Shown here one piece after another: positions 29,217 to 37,511 of a DNA stretch of 64,000 bases. Position numbers and translations under genes: made by a program. Source of the DNA: Brevundimonas vitisensis. GTDB taxonomy: Bacteria > Pseudomonadota > Alphaproteobacteria > Caulobacterales > Caulobacteraceae. Position 1 is the stretch's first letter, and every line of letters begins with the position of its first letter. The notes beneath the pieces were generated by a model. That model did no database searches and was not told the DNA's origin. It saw only the letters and a list, made by a program, of their open reading frames with translations. The stretch covers positions 806,001-870,000 of the forward strand of contig NZ_CP067977.1 in the NCBI RefSeq assembly GCF_016656965.1, in the 5' to 3' direction.

Positions 29217-29487
29217 AGTCGACGCTCTGGATGATGCCCGTTTCCTGATCGAAGCGGACATTCAGCCGATCGGGGCGGAAGTCCTTGGTCGTCGGACAGG
29301 TCGTGCAGACGATCCGCACCTCTTTGTCGGGGGCAAAAGTCACCGCCCCGACATGGCTCCCGATCAGCGAACGGGCATCCTCAGCGTTGCACTGGCCGGA
29401 AACAGGCTCAACCACGGCGCGCTCGGTCGGGGCGCAGGCTGCAGCCAGGCCTGCCACTGCGATCAGGAGGGGGGTTCTCATCCGCAT
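29209..29487 (-). CDS. I78-type peptidase inhibitor lipoprotein, copy 1
   Basis: The 92-residue product has a lipoprotein signal (MRMRTPLLIAVAGLAAAC, Cys at 18). A small domain follows that resembles the I78 serine-protease inhibitor family: a Cys near its start (SGQCNAEDARSLIGSHVGAV), then DFRPDRLNVRFDQETGIIQS and a terminal DCG. Members protect the cell from host or own proteases. The usual family lacks the CTTC pair seen just before the DFRPDRLN block. It is the last of three tandem paralogues and its start overlaps copy 2. Confidence 0.75.
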   Translation of the reverse strand: MRMRTPLLIAVAGLAAACAPTERAVVEPVSGQCNAEDARSLIGSHVGAVTFAPDKEVRIVCTTCPTTKDFRPDRLNVRFDQETGIIQSVDCG

Positions 29488-29774
29488 TTGACGTCCTCGA
29501 TGACACCCGTCGCCTGATCGAACACGATGTTCAGACGGCGCGGGTTATAGTCCATGGTCACGGCGCAGGTGGAGCAGGTGACGCGCCACACTTCTCCAGC
29601 CGGTGCCGAGGGAAGTTCGCTGCGGTTGCGGCCAACCCAGTTGCGATACTGACCCGCCTTGCACTGATCCGCCGAGTCGCTCGGCGGTACGGCACCATCG
29701 TCAGCGGCCATGGGCGCACAGGCCGACAGCACCAGGGCACTGGCGAGCCCCGAAAGGATAAGGGTGGTCTTCAT
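29478..29774 (-). CDS. I78-type peptidase inhibitor lipoprotein, copy 2
   Basis: The 98-residue product begins with a lipoprotein signal (MKTTLILSGLASALVLSAC). Its domain is paralogous to its neighbours: ADQCKAGQYRNWVGRNRSEL, RVTCSTCAVTMDYNPRRLNI and a terminal KCG. The MDY.P.RLN block is the I78 signature. As in the other two copies a C-x-x-C pair (CSTC) precedes it. It overlaps the start of copy 1 by ten bases and follows copy 3 by 23 bases, which implies one transcript. The target protease is unknown. Confidence 0.75.
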   Translation of the reverse strand: MKTTLILSGLASALVLSACAPMAADDGAVPPSDSADQCKAGQYRNWVGRNRSELPSAPAGEVWRVTCSTCAVTMDYNPRRLNIVFDQATGVIEDVKCG

Positions 29775-29797
29775 GGCGTCTCTCCCTTGTTCTGCGG

Positions 29798-30130
29798 TCA
29801 GCCGCAGCGAACCTGTTCGACCAGGTCAGTCTGCGAATTGTAGAAAATATTCAGACGGTAAGGCGAAAAGTCTTCGGTGACCGGGCAGGAGGTGCAGGCC
29901 ACCCGGCGATTGACGACCTCGACCGGCACCGGGATCTCGGTTCTTGGGCGTCCGACAAGCCACTGAAACTCGCCGGCCTTGCACAGGTCAGTGTCGGCCT
30001 GCGGCATACGGGTCCCAACGGGCTGGTTCTGCTCGGCCCGCTCTACCGTCAGGGGGGCGGGCTGCTCGGCTACGGGCGTGGACGAACACCCCGCCAGGAA
30101 GACCAGTCCGATCAGGCCGCTTTTTCCCAG
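29798..30130 (-). CDS. I78-type peptidase inhibitor lipoprotein, copy 3 (start uncertain)
   Basis: The domain reads DTDLCKAGEFQWLVGRPRTE, RVACTSCPVTEDFSPYRLNI and a terminal RCG, matching copies 1 and 2. A lipobox (GLVFLAGCSS) lies ahead of it. No ATG, GTG or TTG lies close upstream in frame. The nearest ATG is at 30250, and the 40 codons from there are a frame-shadow of holC. A CTG at 30130 would give a 110-residue product with a compact signal peptide, overlapping the holC stop by 19 bases. That start is a proposal only. Confidence 0.6.
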   Translation of the reverse strand: MGKSGLIGLVFLAGCSSTPVAEQPAPLTVERAEQNQPVGTRMPQADTDLCKAGEFQWLVGRPRTEIPVPVEVVNRRVACTSCPVTEDFSPYRLNIFYNSQTDLVEQVRCG

Positions 30131-30570
30131 CGACCCTCGGGCGACTGCTTCCAGTAGGCCAGGTCGGCCCCGGCCGCTTTCAGCGTCTTCCAGCGCTCGC
30201 GTGCGCCCATCAGCGCCGTGTCGTCCCGCCCGTCGAACAGAATGAAGCATCGGTCATAGGCCTCCGTGACGCCCAGTTCTGAGCCGTCCACGATGAACAG
30301 CGCCTGAGCAGCGTTCGGGTTCTCCTGCGATTCGGTGATCAGTATGGGCTGACGCTCGGCATGAGGGTCGCCCGACCGCCCGTGCGGCAGGAATGCGTCG
30401 TCCCGATAGGTCCATAGACGCTCGTCGATCCGCGCCGCACGGTCGCCGTCCGACGCCCGGACCACGGCCCGCCAGCCGCGATCCAGGGTCTTTTCCAAAA
30501 GACCGGGCAGCACATCGTCCAGAGACGAACGCTCCAGATGATAGAACCAAATCTCGGTCCTGGCCTTCAT
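30112..30570 (-). CDS. holC: DNA polymerase III chi subunit HolC
   Basis: HolC (chi) links the clamp loader to SSB. From the ATG at 30570 the 152-residue product begins MKARTEIWFYHLERSSLDDV and continues LPGLLEKTLDRGWRAVVRAS. It has LWTYRDDAFLPHGRSGD and QPILITESQENPNAAQALFI, typical of the family. Length is normal. The same frame is open without a stop upstream through a palindromic repeat and a DUF559 domain to 30984, so a fused protein is also possible. An alphaproteobacterial pepA-holC neighbourhood is common, and here the DUF559 segment has been added between them. Confidence 0.9.
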   Translation of the reverse strand: MKARTEIWFYHLERSSLDDVLPGLLEKTLDRGWRAVVRASDGDRAARIDERLWTYRDDAFLPHGRSGDPHAERQPILITESQENPNAAQALFIVDGSELGVTEAYDRCFILFDGRDDTALMGARERWKTLKAAGADLAYWKQSPEGRWEKAA

Positions 30571-30984
30571 GCCCTTCCCCCCTTGCGGGGGAAGGTGGCT
30601 CGCGGAGCGAGACGGATGGGGGGTGGCGACGAGGTATCCAGCGGCATGGTCCCTGATAGCCTCCAGAACGACATTGACCCTAGCAAGAATGGTTTCGTTG
30701 GCGAACCGGAGCACAGTGAACCCCTGCTCCGCCAGCCAGGCATCGCGAGCGGCATCTTCCTGCTCGCGTAGAGTGTGGACCCCTCCATCTGCCTCGACGA
30801 CCAGCCGATGCGACAGACAGCAGAAATCGACGACATAGGCCCCTAACGGAACCTGCCTGCGGAACCGCAAGCCATCGACCTGTCGATCCCGGAGATAGGT
30901 CCATAGCGCCACCTCAGCAAAGGTTACCGCCTTGCGCAGACGTCTGGCAGAAGCATGGGCGCGGTCGGAATGGTGGATCGCCAT
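30112..30984 (-). CDS. DUF559 nuclease-like domain read through in frame into HolC
   Basis: The upstream 138 codons of this 290-codon frame encode a complete DUF559 (Vsr/PD-(D/E)xK-like) domain. It begins MAIHHSDRAHASARRLRKAV and has the core VVDFCCLSHRLVVEADGGVH and GFTVLRFANETILARVNVVL. The domain has no stop of its own. The frame passes through the palindromic repeat, which is translated as TPHPSRSASHLPPQGGKG, into HolC. Either a fusion is made, or HolC starts internally and the DUF559 part is translated as a fusion or not at all. DUF559 function is not established; an endonuclease fold is inferred. Confidence 0.7.
   Translation of the reverse strand: MAIHHSDRAHASARRLRKAVTFAEVALWTYLRDRQVDGLRFRRQVPLGAYVVDFCCLSHRLVVEADGGVHTLREQEDAARDAWLAEQGFTVLRFANETILARVNVVLEAIRDHAAGYLVATPHPSRSASHLPPQGGKGMKARTEIWFYHLERSSLDDVLPGLLEKTLDRGWRAVVRASDGDRAARIDERLWTYRDDAFLPHGRSGDPHAERQPILITESQENPNAAQALFIVDGSELGVTEAYDRCFILFDGRDDTALMGARERWKTLKAAGADLAYWKQSPEGRWEKAA
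30572..30626 (-). repeat. Palindromic repeat copy A between DUF559 and holC
   Basis: CCTTCCCCC (30573-30581) pairs with GGGGGAAGG (30587-30595). A second hairpin CTCGC-GGA-GCGAG (30599-30611) follows, then GACGGATGGGGGG. It is an inverted copy of the element at 31017-31069. It is open in the holC frame, so it adds 18 residues between the two domains. Confidence 0.85.
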
Positions 30985-31016
30985 GGCAACAGGCTAAATC
31001 GGGATAAGCCGACTTA

Positions 31017-31069
31017 CACCCCCCATCCGACCCGCTCTGCGGGCCACCTTCCCCCGCAAGGGGGGAAGG
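31017..31069 (+). repeat. Palindromic repeat copy B between pepA and DUF559
   Basis: CCTTCCCCC (31047-31055) pairs with GGGGGAAGG (31061-31069). The adjoining CCCGC-TCT-GCGGG hairpin and the CCCCCCATCCGAC block match copy A in inverted orientation. Copies A and B bound a 498-bp unit (30572-31069) that contains only the DUF559 segment. Copy B lies just after the pepA stop and may serve as its terminator. Confidence 0.85.
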
Positions 31070-31077
31070 AAGATCGC

Positions 31078-32553
31078 TTACCCCTCGTAGCTGTCGGCCA
31101 CCATGCGATCGAGGGTGCGGACGCCAAAGCCGACGGCACCATCGGGGATGGTCGCACGGGTCGACTTCGACACCCAGGCGGTGGGCGCGATGTCCAGGTG
31201 GGCCCAAGGCGTGCCATTCGTGAACCGCTGAAGGAACAGCGCCGCCGTGATGGAGCCGCCCGCACGCCCGTTGCCGGTGTTCTTTACGTCGGCGATCGCG
31301 CTGTCGATGTGCTTCTCGTATTGCGGCGGCAGCGGCATGCGCCAGAAATTCTCGCCGACCTTGGCGGCAGCGGCGAAGATCGGTCCGGCCACGGCCTCGT
31401 CGTTGGCATAAAGCGGCGCATAGTCCAGGCCGACAGCCACGATGGCCGCACCGGTCAGGGTCGCCAGATCGATCATGAATTTGGGCTTGAAACGCTCCTG
31501 CGTGTACCAGAGCGCATCGGCCAGCACGAGGCGGCCTTCGGCGTCGGTATTGATGACCTCGACCGACTGTCCCGACATCGACACCACAACATCGCCGGGA
31601 CGCTGGGCGTTGCCGTCAGGCATGTTCTCGACCAGGCCCAGAACGCCGACGGCGTTCACCTTGGCCTTGCGGCCAGCCAGGGCATGCATCAGCCCGGCCA
31701 CGGCGGCGGCACCGCCCATGTCCCACTTCATGTCCTCCATGCCGTCAGCCGGCTTGATGGAGATACCGCCGGTGTCAAAGCAGACACCCTTGCCGACGAA
31801 GGCGATCGGCTGGGCGCCGGGCTCCCCGCCGTTCCAGTGCATGACGGCCAGCTGGCTTTCGCGGCGGCTGCCCTGGCCGACCCCCAGCAGGGTCCGCATG
31901 CCCAGCTTTTCCATCTCGGCCTCGCCGAGGATTTCAACCTTCAGGCCCAGGCTTTCCAGCCCCTTCACCCGGCGGGCAAACTCGGCGGGATACAGGACGT
32001 TGGCCGGCTCGGACACCAGATCGCGCGAGAACAGGACGGCATCTGCCACTGCGGACATCGGGGTGAATGCGGCCTGCGCCGCCGCCGGGTCAGACGTCAC
32101 AACCCGCACCGTTTGGATCGAGGCGATCTTATCGGGCTTCAAGGTGGTGCGGTACTTGTCGAAGCGATAGGCGGCCAGCCGGACGGCAAAGCCGATACGC
32201 GCGGCCTGCTCGGCGCTCAGATGCCCTGCCTCGAAGGTCAGAACCTCGGCACCCGACAGCTTGACCGCGTGATAGGCCGTTCCCGCTGCGCCTTCCAGCG
32301 CCAGATCGTCGAAGGCCTCGGCCTTGCCGGCCCCGACCAGCACGACCGCGTCGGCCTCGATGCCCGAGGGAGCAGGCACCAGGCGGCTGCTGTCGGCCGC
32401 GCCGGTGAAACGGCTCTTGTCCATAGCGCGTGTCAGGGCCCCCGAAGCGGCCTGGTCATGGCTCGCCCCCGTCCCGGCCAGGGCCCGGCCCTCGTGGACC
32501 AGAAGTGCCAGCGCCTGACAGGCTCCAGCTTCGGTGACGAATTCGACGTTCAT
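31078..32553 (-). CDS. pepA: Leucyl aminopeptidase (M17)
   Basis: PepA is a hexameric cytosolic zinc/manganese aminopeptidase. From the ATG at 32553 the product has 491 residues. It shows VGKGVCFDTGGISIKPADGM, MKWDMGGAAAVAGLMHALAG and the family signature NTDAEGRLVLADAL, with metal-binding Asp and Glu and the catalytic Lys and Arg. An alternative ATG lies three codons upstream at 32562. It is divergent from lptF; E. coli has the same pepA-lptF divergence. Confidence 0.95.
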   Translation of the reverse strand: MNVEFVTEAGACQALALLVHEGRALAGTGASHDQAASGALTRAMDKSRFTGAADSSRLVPAPSGIEADAVVLVGAGKAEAFDDLALEGAAGTAYHAVKLSGAEVLTFEAGHLSAEQAARIGFAVRLAAYRFDKYRTTLKPDKIASIQTVRVVTSDPAAAQAAFTPMSAVADAVLFSRDLVSEPANVLYPAEFARRVKGLESLGLKVEILGEAEMEKLGMRTLLGVGQGSRRESQLAVMHWNGGEPGAQPIAFVGKGVCFDTGGISIKPADGMEDMKWDMGGAAAVAGLMHALAGRKAKVNAVGVLGLVENMPDGNAQRPGDVVVSMSGQSVEVINTDAEGRLVLADALWYTQERFKPKFMIDLATLTGAAIVAVGLDYAPLYANDEAVAGPIFAAAAKVGENFWRMPLPPQYEKHIDSAIADVKNTGNGRAGGSITAALFLQRFTNGTPWAHLDIAPTAWVSKSTRATIPDGAVGFGVRTLDRMVADSYEG

Positions 32554-32696
32554 GAAAAACACTCCAGCCGGACTGTGGCGGTCCGGTCTTATTCTCGAAC
32601 AACGGGAACGCGCCTTCGTGTTTCGTCGGCGCGCAGGGACGTGTATTAGATGCGCCGCAACGCCGCCGCCTGCAACCGGGCGAACTCATTCCGCCC

Positions 32697-33833
32697 ATGA
32701 CCCTGATTCAAGGCTATCTTTTCCGTCAGATCGCGCTGCCTGTCGTTGCGGCATGCGCGTCGCTGGCTGGAATCGGTATCCTGAGCCAAAGCCTCGACCA
32801 GCTCGAAATCATCGTCGAACGGGGTCAGAGCGTCTGGGTCATGGTCAAATTGACCCTGCTGGCCGTGCCGCAATTGCTGGGCGTGATCCTGCCCATCGGG
32901 TTGTTCGTCGGCGCCTTGATCGCCCTGACCCGCTTGCAGCGGGAACAGGAGCTGACCGCTGCCTATGCGGCTGGGATGAGCCGCTGGTCTCTGATTGCCC
33001 CGGCCGCGGCCCTGGCGCTCATCGTCATGGCCCTGACGCTCATCAGCAATGTGGCGATCCAGCCGTGGAGCCAGCGCGAGGCTCGTAATCAGGCCTTTGA
33101 AATTCGCACCGACCTGGCCGCCCTGCTCGTCGAGGAAGGACGCTTCGTCCAGGGGCCGAACGGCCTGACCGTCTATGTGCAGGAGATCGAACAAAACGGC
33201 CTGCTCAAGAACCTTTTCGTCTACCTGGACAACGGCGGCACGGTCACGACCTGGAATGCGGCCGAGGCGCGGTTCGGAGAGGTCGACGGCCTGCCGGTCC
33301 TGACCATGCGCGACGGGTCCATGCAGCGGCCCTCCTCCGCCGGGGTGCTGAACTCACTAACGTTCGCCAGCAATGCCATCGACCTGTCGCCTTTCGCCGC
33401 CCAGGACCAGACGATCCGCTACAAGGCTTCGGACCTGTGGATCACCCAGCTGTTCGCGCCCGACGCCGAACTGATCGAGCAGACCGGCCCACGCCGGGAA
33501 CTTTTGGCAGAGGCCCATTCGCGCCTGTCGTCGCCCCTGTATGCCCTGGCCGCCATGGCCCTGGCATTGGCCGCCATCCTGGGCGGATCGTTCAGCCGTA
33601 CCGGCTACAGCCTGCGGATCGCCAAGGCGGCGGGCGTCTTCCTCATCGTGCGGATCGTCGGCTATGCGGTGGTGGCAGCCAGCGTGTGGAACGGCTGGCT
33701 GAACCTGTTCCAGTACCTGCTTCCGATCGCGACCACCGCGATCGCGCTTCGGTTGCTGTTCAGGGCCCTCAAGCCTCAGGCCCGATCGCAGCCCCGCTGG
33801 CTGGGCCTGCTTCCCCGCAGGGTGTCGGCATGA
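32697..33833 (+). CDS. lptF: LPS export permease LptF
   Basis: LptF and LptG form the inner-membrane permease that, with LptB, extracts LPS toward LptC. The 378-residue product begins MTLIQGYLFRQIALPVVAAC. It has three N-terminal membrane segments, a periplasmic beta-jellyroll (about 110-260) and three C-terminal membrane segments. Motifs include LPIGLFVGALIALTRLQREQ and ELTAAYAAGMSRWSLI, which contains the coupling helix. It overlaps lptG by four bases. Confidence 0.94.
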   Translation: MTLIQGYLFRQIALPVVAACASLAGIGILSQSLDQLEIIVERGQSVWVMVKLTLLAVPQLLGVILPIGLFVGALIALTRLQREQELTAAYAAGMSRWSLIAPAAALALIVMALTLISNVAIQPWSQREARNQAFEIRTDLAALLVEEGRFVQGPNGLTVYVQEIEQNGLLKNLFVYLDNGGTVTTWNAAEARFGEVDGLPVLTMRDGSMQRPSSAGVLNSLTFASNAIDLSPFAAQDQTIRYKASDLWITQLFAPDAELIEQTGPRRELLAEAHSRLSSPLYALAAMALALAAILGGSFSRTGYSLRIAKAAGVFLIVRIVGYAVVAASVWNGWLNLFQYLLPIATTAIALRLLFRALKPQARSQPRWLGLLPRRVSA

Positions 33834-34951
33834 GTGCGACCTTCCTGCCCCCCTTTGCGCGCCTCGGCCGGATCGAGCGCTATGTGCTGGTCCAGCAGGG
33901 CCGGTCCCTGGCCGTCGCACTGGCCATTGTGGCCGCCCTGGTCATGCTGATCGACTTTGTCGAGATTTCCCGAGGCGTGGGTTCCGATGTGGATCTGTCG
34001 GCCCTGCGCATCCTGGGGCTGATGCTGCTGAAGTCTCCAGCAGTGATCGTGCAGCTTCTGCCTTTCGTTTTCCTGTTCGGCACCCTGGCGGCCTTTGTCG
34101 GGCTGAACCGACGCAGCGAGCTGATCGCCATGCGAGCGGCCGGTGTGTCGGCCTGGCGGTTCGTGCTGCCTGCGGCGGGTGCCGCCTTCGTCATCGGGGT
34201 GCTGACCGTCACGGTTCTCGCTCCCATCGCCTCCTCTGCCGACGGTCTGTTCCAGCGGGAACGGCAAAGGCTGTCCGGCTCGGTGCTTGGCGGCGATGGC
34301 CAGGCCATCTGGCTGCGCGAGGGTGACGAAAATCGCCAGACGGTAATCCGGGCCGAACGTCAGGATCGCGCCAGTGGCCGCCTGCTGGGCGTGACGTTCT
34401 TCATCTACACGACCGATCCGGATGGGCGCCGCACCGTGTCGGAGCGGATTCAGGCGGCCTCTGCGACGCTCAGCGCTGGCAAATGGCGCCTGCTGGACGC
34501 GGTCGGAGCCCAGCCGGGCGAGCGGCAGGTGCGCTATGCGACCCTGGACCTGCTTTCCAGCCTGGCTGACGAAGAAGCGTTCGAGCGGTTCGCCCGGCCC
34601 CAGTCCACGCCGTTCTGGTCGCTGCCTGCGCAGATCACGCGCATCGAGGAGGCGGGGTTTTCCTCGACCGCCTATCGGCTGCGGTTGCAGCAACAATTGG
34701 CCATACCGCTGATGTTCGCGGCCATGTCGATCCTGGCCGCAGCCTTTTCATTGCGGCTGATGCGGCTGGGTGATCTGGCGCGGATGATCGCCTCTGCCGT
34801 GGTGCTGGGGTTCGCCTTCTTCTTCGTCAACCAAGCGTCGGCGGCCTTTGGTTCGGCCCAGGTGATCCCTCCGATCCTGGCCGCCTGGCTGCCTCCGGTG
34901 CTGACGGCCCTCGCCGCCTTCACCTTGCTGTTCTATACCGAAGACGGCTAA
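33830..34951 (+). CDS. lptG: LPS export permease LptG
   Basis: LptG is the partner of LptF. From the ATG at 33830, which overlaps the lptF stop (ATGA), the product has 373 residues. It has LIDFVEISRGVGSDVDLSAL, LLPFVFLFGTLAAFVGLNRR and SELIAMRAAGVSAWRFVLPA, the coupling helix. The jellyroll in the middle is followed by RLRLQQQLAIPLMFAAMSIL and two further membrane segments. The open frame extends far upstream, but that part is a shadow of lptF. lptD follows after 18 bases. Confidence 0.94.
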   Translation: MSATFLPPFARLGRIERYVLVQQGRSLAVALAIVAALVMLIDFVEISRGVGSDVDLSALRILGLMLLKSPAVIVQLLPFVFLFGTLAAFVGLNRRSELIAMRAAGVSAWRFVLPAAGAAFVIGVLTVTVLAPIASSADGLFQRERQRLSGSVLGGDGQAIWLREGDENRQTVIRAERQDRASGRLLGVTFFIYTTDPDGRRTVSERIQAASATLSAGKWRLLDAVGAQPGERQVRYATLDLLSSLADEEAFERFARPQSTPFWSLPAQITRIEEAGFSSTAYRLRLQQQLAIPLMFAAMSILAAAFSLRLMRLGDLARMIASAVVLGFAFFFVNQASAAFGSAQVIPPILAAWLPPVLTALAAFTLLFYTEDG

Positions 34952-34969
34952 GCGAGCCTCTTGGTCTGC

Positions 34970-37426
34970 ATGGATTTTCGTATGCCGCGCGCACGCCGCG
35001 TCCCTAGCAAGTCAAGGCTGCTCGCCGGGGCCGCCGGACTGGTGTTCGCGCCCTGGCTGATGGCCGGTGCGGCACTCGCACAGTCTGTGCCATCGCCTGT
35101 GGTCCCCGGACCGGACGGCCTGACGCCCGACGCCCTCTATGTCGACGCCGGATCAGTGACGCGCGAGGGCGATGTCGTCACCGTGGAAGGCACACCGGAG
35201 GCACGCGCCCTGGCCCGCGCGCGCGGGCATGTCATCCGCGCTGAGCGCGTGACCTACGACCTGGCCCAGGGACTGGCGACCGCTTCCGGCCGGGCCGAGG
35301 TGATCGATCCCGAGGGCAGTGTCGCCTATGCCAGCCTGCTGGAGCTGGACAGCGACCTGCGCGCCGGGGTGGCCGTGGACTTCGCCACCCGCTTCTCGAA
35401 CGGAGCCAGCCTGATGGCTGCAACGGCCGTCCGGCGCTCCGACACGGTCAGCGAGCTGAACTACGTCATCTTCACCCCCTGTCCGATCTGCGACGAGGAG
35501 GGCAATCCCAAGGAGCCCAGCCTCTCGATCCAGGCCGAGCGGGTCGTTCAGGATGAAGCCTTGCGCGCCGTGCTTTATCGCAACGCCGTGTTCAAGCTGG
35601 GCGGCGTGCCGGTCCTGTATCTGCCGGTCTTTGCCCACCCGGATCCGACCGTCGAACGCGCGTCGGGGCTGCTGGTGCCGTCCATCAACTACGACGAGGA
35701 CCGCGGGATCAGCGTCGAGGTGCCGTATCTGTTTGTCGTCTCGCCGTCCGAGGACTGGATGGTCAGTCCGCAGATCAATACCGAGGTGGCGCCGTTGCTG
35801 AATGTCCAGTGGCGCAGGCGTTTTGCCGACGGCACGATCGTGGCGCGCGGCGGCTATACCTATGAGCGCACCTTCGGCGATTTCGACATCGATGGCGACG
35901 GCATCGACGACGTCATGACCCCGCTGGAACGCGAGCACCGAAGCTATTTCCTGGCACACGGCCAGTTTGACCCGGCTGGCCCCTGGCGCTGGGGCTTCAC
36001 GGCGGAGCGGGTGTCGGAAAAGGCGCTGTTCGATCTCTATGACGTCAGCGACCCCTATCAGGACAACGGCCTGTATTACGGAGATCAGCGCCGTCTGATC
36101 AGCCAGATCTACGGCGAGTATCAGACCCCGCGCACCTATCTGTCGGTGGCGGCCTTCACCCTGCAAAGCCTGCGCGTGGCGGTCGCCAATGAGGACGCGC
36201 CCGGCCTGAACATCTTTGAGGACGACGACACCCTGCCGGTCGTCGCCCCGCTGGTGGAAGCGCGCTGGGAGCCGGAGGGGCCCGTTTTCGGCGGACGGCT
36301 TCGGCTGCGCGGCTCGGCGGTCGCCCTGTTCCGCGAGGACTATGTCGGAGCCCCGATCTTGCGCCCTGAACTGATTGCGGCCGGTCCCACCGTCGGTCTG
36401 CCCGGCGTGGACAGCCGGCGCGTCACCGGCCAGCTGGACTGGCGCCGCACCTTCTTCTCAGCCTCGGGCGTGCGGTGGGAGCCGTTCGTCGATCTGCGAG
36501 CCGATCTCTATTCGCTGGCCGACCTGCCCCCGGCCCTGGGCGGAGAGTCCGAGACCCTGACGCGGAGCCGTGTCAGCGCAGGTCTGGATGTCAGCTATCC
36601 GCTGGTCCGGCGCTTCTCGTCCGGTGCCGATCTGATCCTGGAGCCGATGGCCCAGCTGTCGATCTCGAACAAGGCCGACCTGGACCCTCGTATTCCGATC
36701 GAGGACAGCCAGACCATCGAGCTGGACGAGACCTCCCTGTTCCGCATGGACCGCTTCCCGGGCCAGGATCTGTATGAGGGCGGCATCCGTTTCACGGCGG
36801 GCACGCGGGCGACGCTGCGCTGGTCCGATTCGCGCCATGCCAGCCTGTTCCTGGGCCGCAGCTGGCGCGATGAAGAGGAACCTGGACTTCTGGCCGTCGT
36901 GCCCAATCCGAACCCTCTGGCTCCGATCCAGCTTTATGATCCGTCCGGCCTGGCCGCCCAGACGTCCGATTGGGTGGTGCAGGGCGAGTTCGCGCCCTCC
37001 GACCGGGTTCGGGGCTGGGCGCATGCGACCGTTGACGGTTCGGGCGACGTTCGCCGTGCCGAAGCCGCCGTCGATGCCCGGTGGGGCCGCCGCAACCTGG
37101 CCAGCGTCAGCTATATCATCGACCGCTCCAACCCTGTCTCGACGGACCTCAATCGCAACTATGAGTTCGTCCAGCTGACCGGCCAGCAGTTCGTCGTCGG
37201 GAACTGGGGGATCGCGGTGACCGGGGTGGCGGATCTGGAGCGGGACATCATCACACGGTCCGAGGTTGGACTGCTGTTCGACGACGATTGCTTCCGCGTC
37301 GAGATCGGTTTCCGGCGCGACAACACACGAGTTCGCCCGTCCGGACCGTCGGAGGGCGTTTATATCCGCCTAAACCTCGCCACTTTCGGAGGTTCAGGTT
37401 ATGGACGAAGCGAAAGGCGTTGGTAG
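34970..37426 (+). CDS. lptD: LPS-assembly protein LptD
   Basis: LptD is the outer-membrane barrel that inserts LPS into the outer leaflet. The roughly 818-residue product has a signal peptide ending AALAQ. Next comes a short OstA/jellyroll domain (EARALARARGHVIRAERVTY through VIDPEGSVAYASLLELD). A large barrel starts with the conserved VPVLYLPVFAHPDPTVERAS. Cysteines occur in FTPCPICDEEG and near the C-terminus (DDDCFRVEIGFRRDNTRV), consistent with the disulphides needed for LptD maturation. The start could also be the ATG at 34982. Its neighbours lptG and surA serve the same process. Confidence 0.94.
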   Translation: MDFRMPRARRVPSKSRLLAGAAGLVFAPWLMAGAALAQSVPSPVVPGPDGLTPDALYVDAGSVTREGDVVTVEGTPEARALARARGHVIRAERVTYDLAQGLATASGRAEVIDPEGSVAYASLLELDSDLRAGVAVDFATRFSNGASLMAATAVRRSDTVSELNYVIFTPCPICDEEGNPKEPSLSIQAERVVQDEALRAVLYRNAVFKLGGVPVLYLPVFAHPDPTVERASGLLVPSINYDEDRGISVEVPYLFVVSPSEDWMVSPQINTEVAPLLNVQWRRRFADGTIVARGGYTYERTFGDFDIDGDGIDDVMTPLEREHRSYFLAHGQFDPAGPWRWGFTAERVSEKALFDLYDVSDPYQDNGLYYGDQRRLISQIYGEYQTPRTYLSVAAFTLQSLRVAVANEDAPGLNIFEDDDTLPVVAPLVEARWEPEGPVFGGRLRLRGSAVALFREDYVGAPILRPELIAAGPTVGLPGVDSRRVTGQLDWRRTFFSASGVRWEPFVDLRADLYSLADLPPALGGESETLTRSRVSAGLDVSYPLVRRFSSGADLILEPMAQLSISNKADLDPRIPIEDSQTIELDETSLFRMDRFPGQDLYEGGIRFTAGTRATLRWSDSRHASLFLGRSWRDEEEPGLLAVVPNPNPLAPIQLYDPSGLAAQTSDWVVQGEFAPSDRVRGWAHATVDGSGDVRRAEAAVDARWGRRNLASVSYIIDRSNPVSTDLNRNYEFVQLTGQQFVVGNWGIAVTGVADLERDIITRSEVGLLFDDDCFRVEIGFRRDNTRVRPSGPSEGVYIRLNLATFGGSGYGRSERRW

Positions 37427-37511
37427 CGGCGCGGATCGGGCACGCCACCTTCCCCCAAGCCTGCGTGGCGTTGGGCAGAGACCGCGCCGCTTTGAGGGTT
37501 CAGGACGAACG

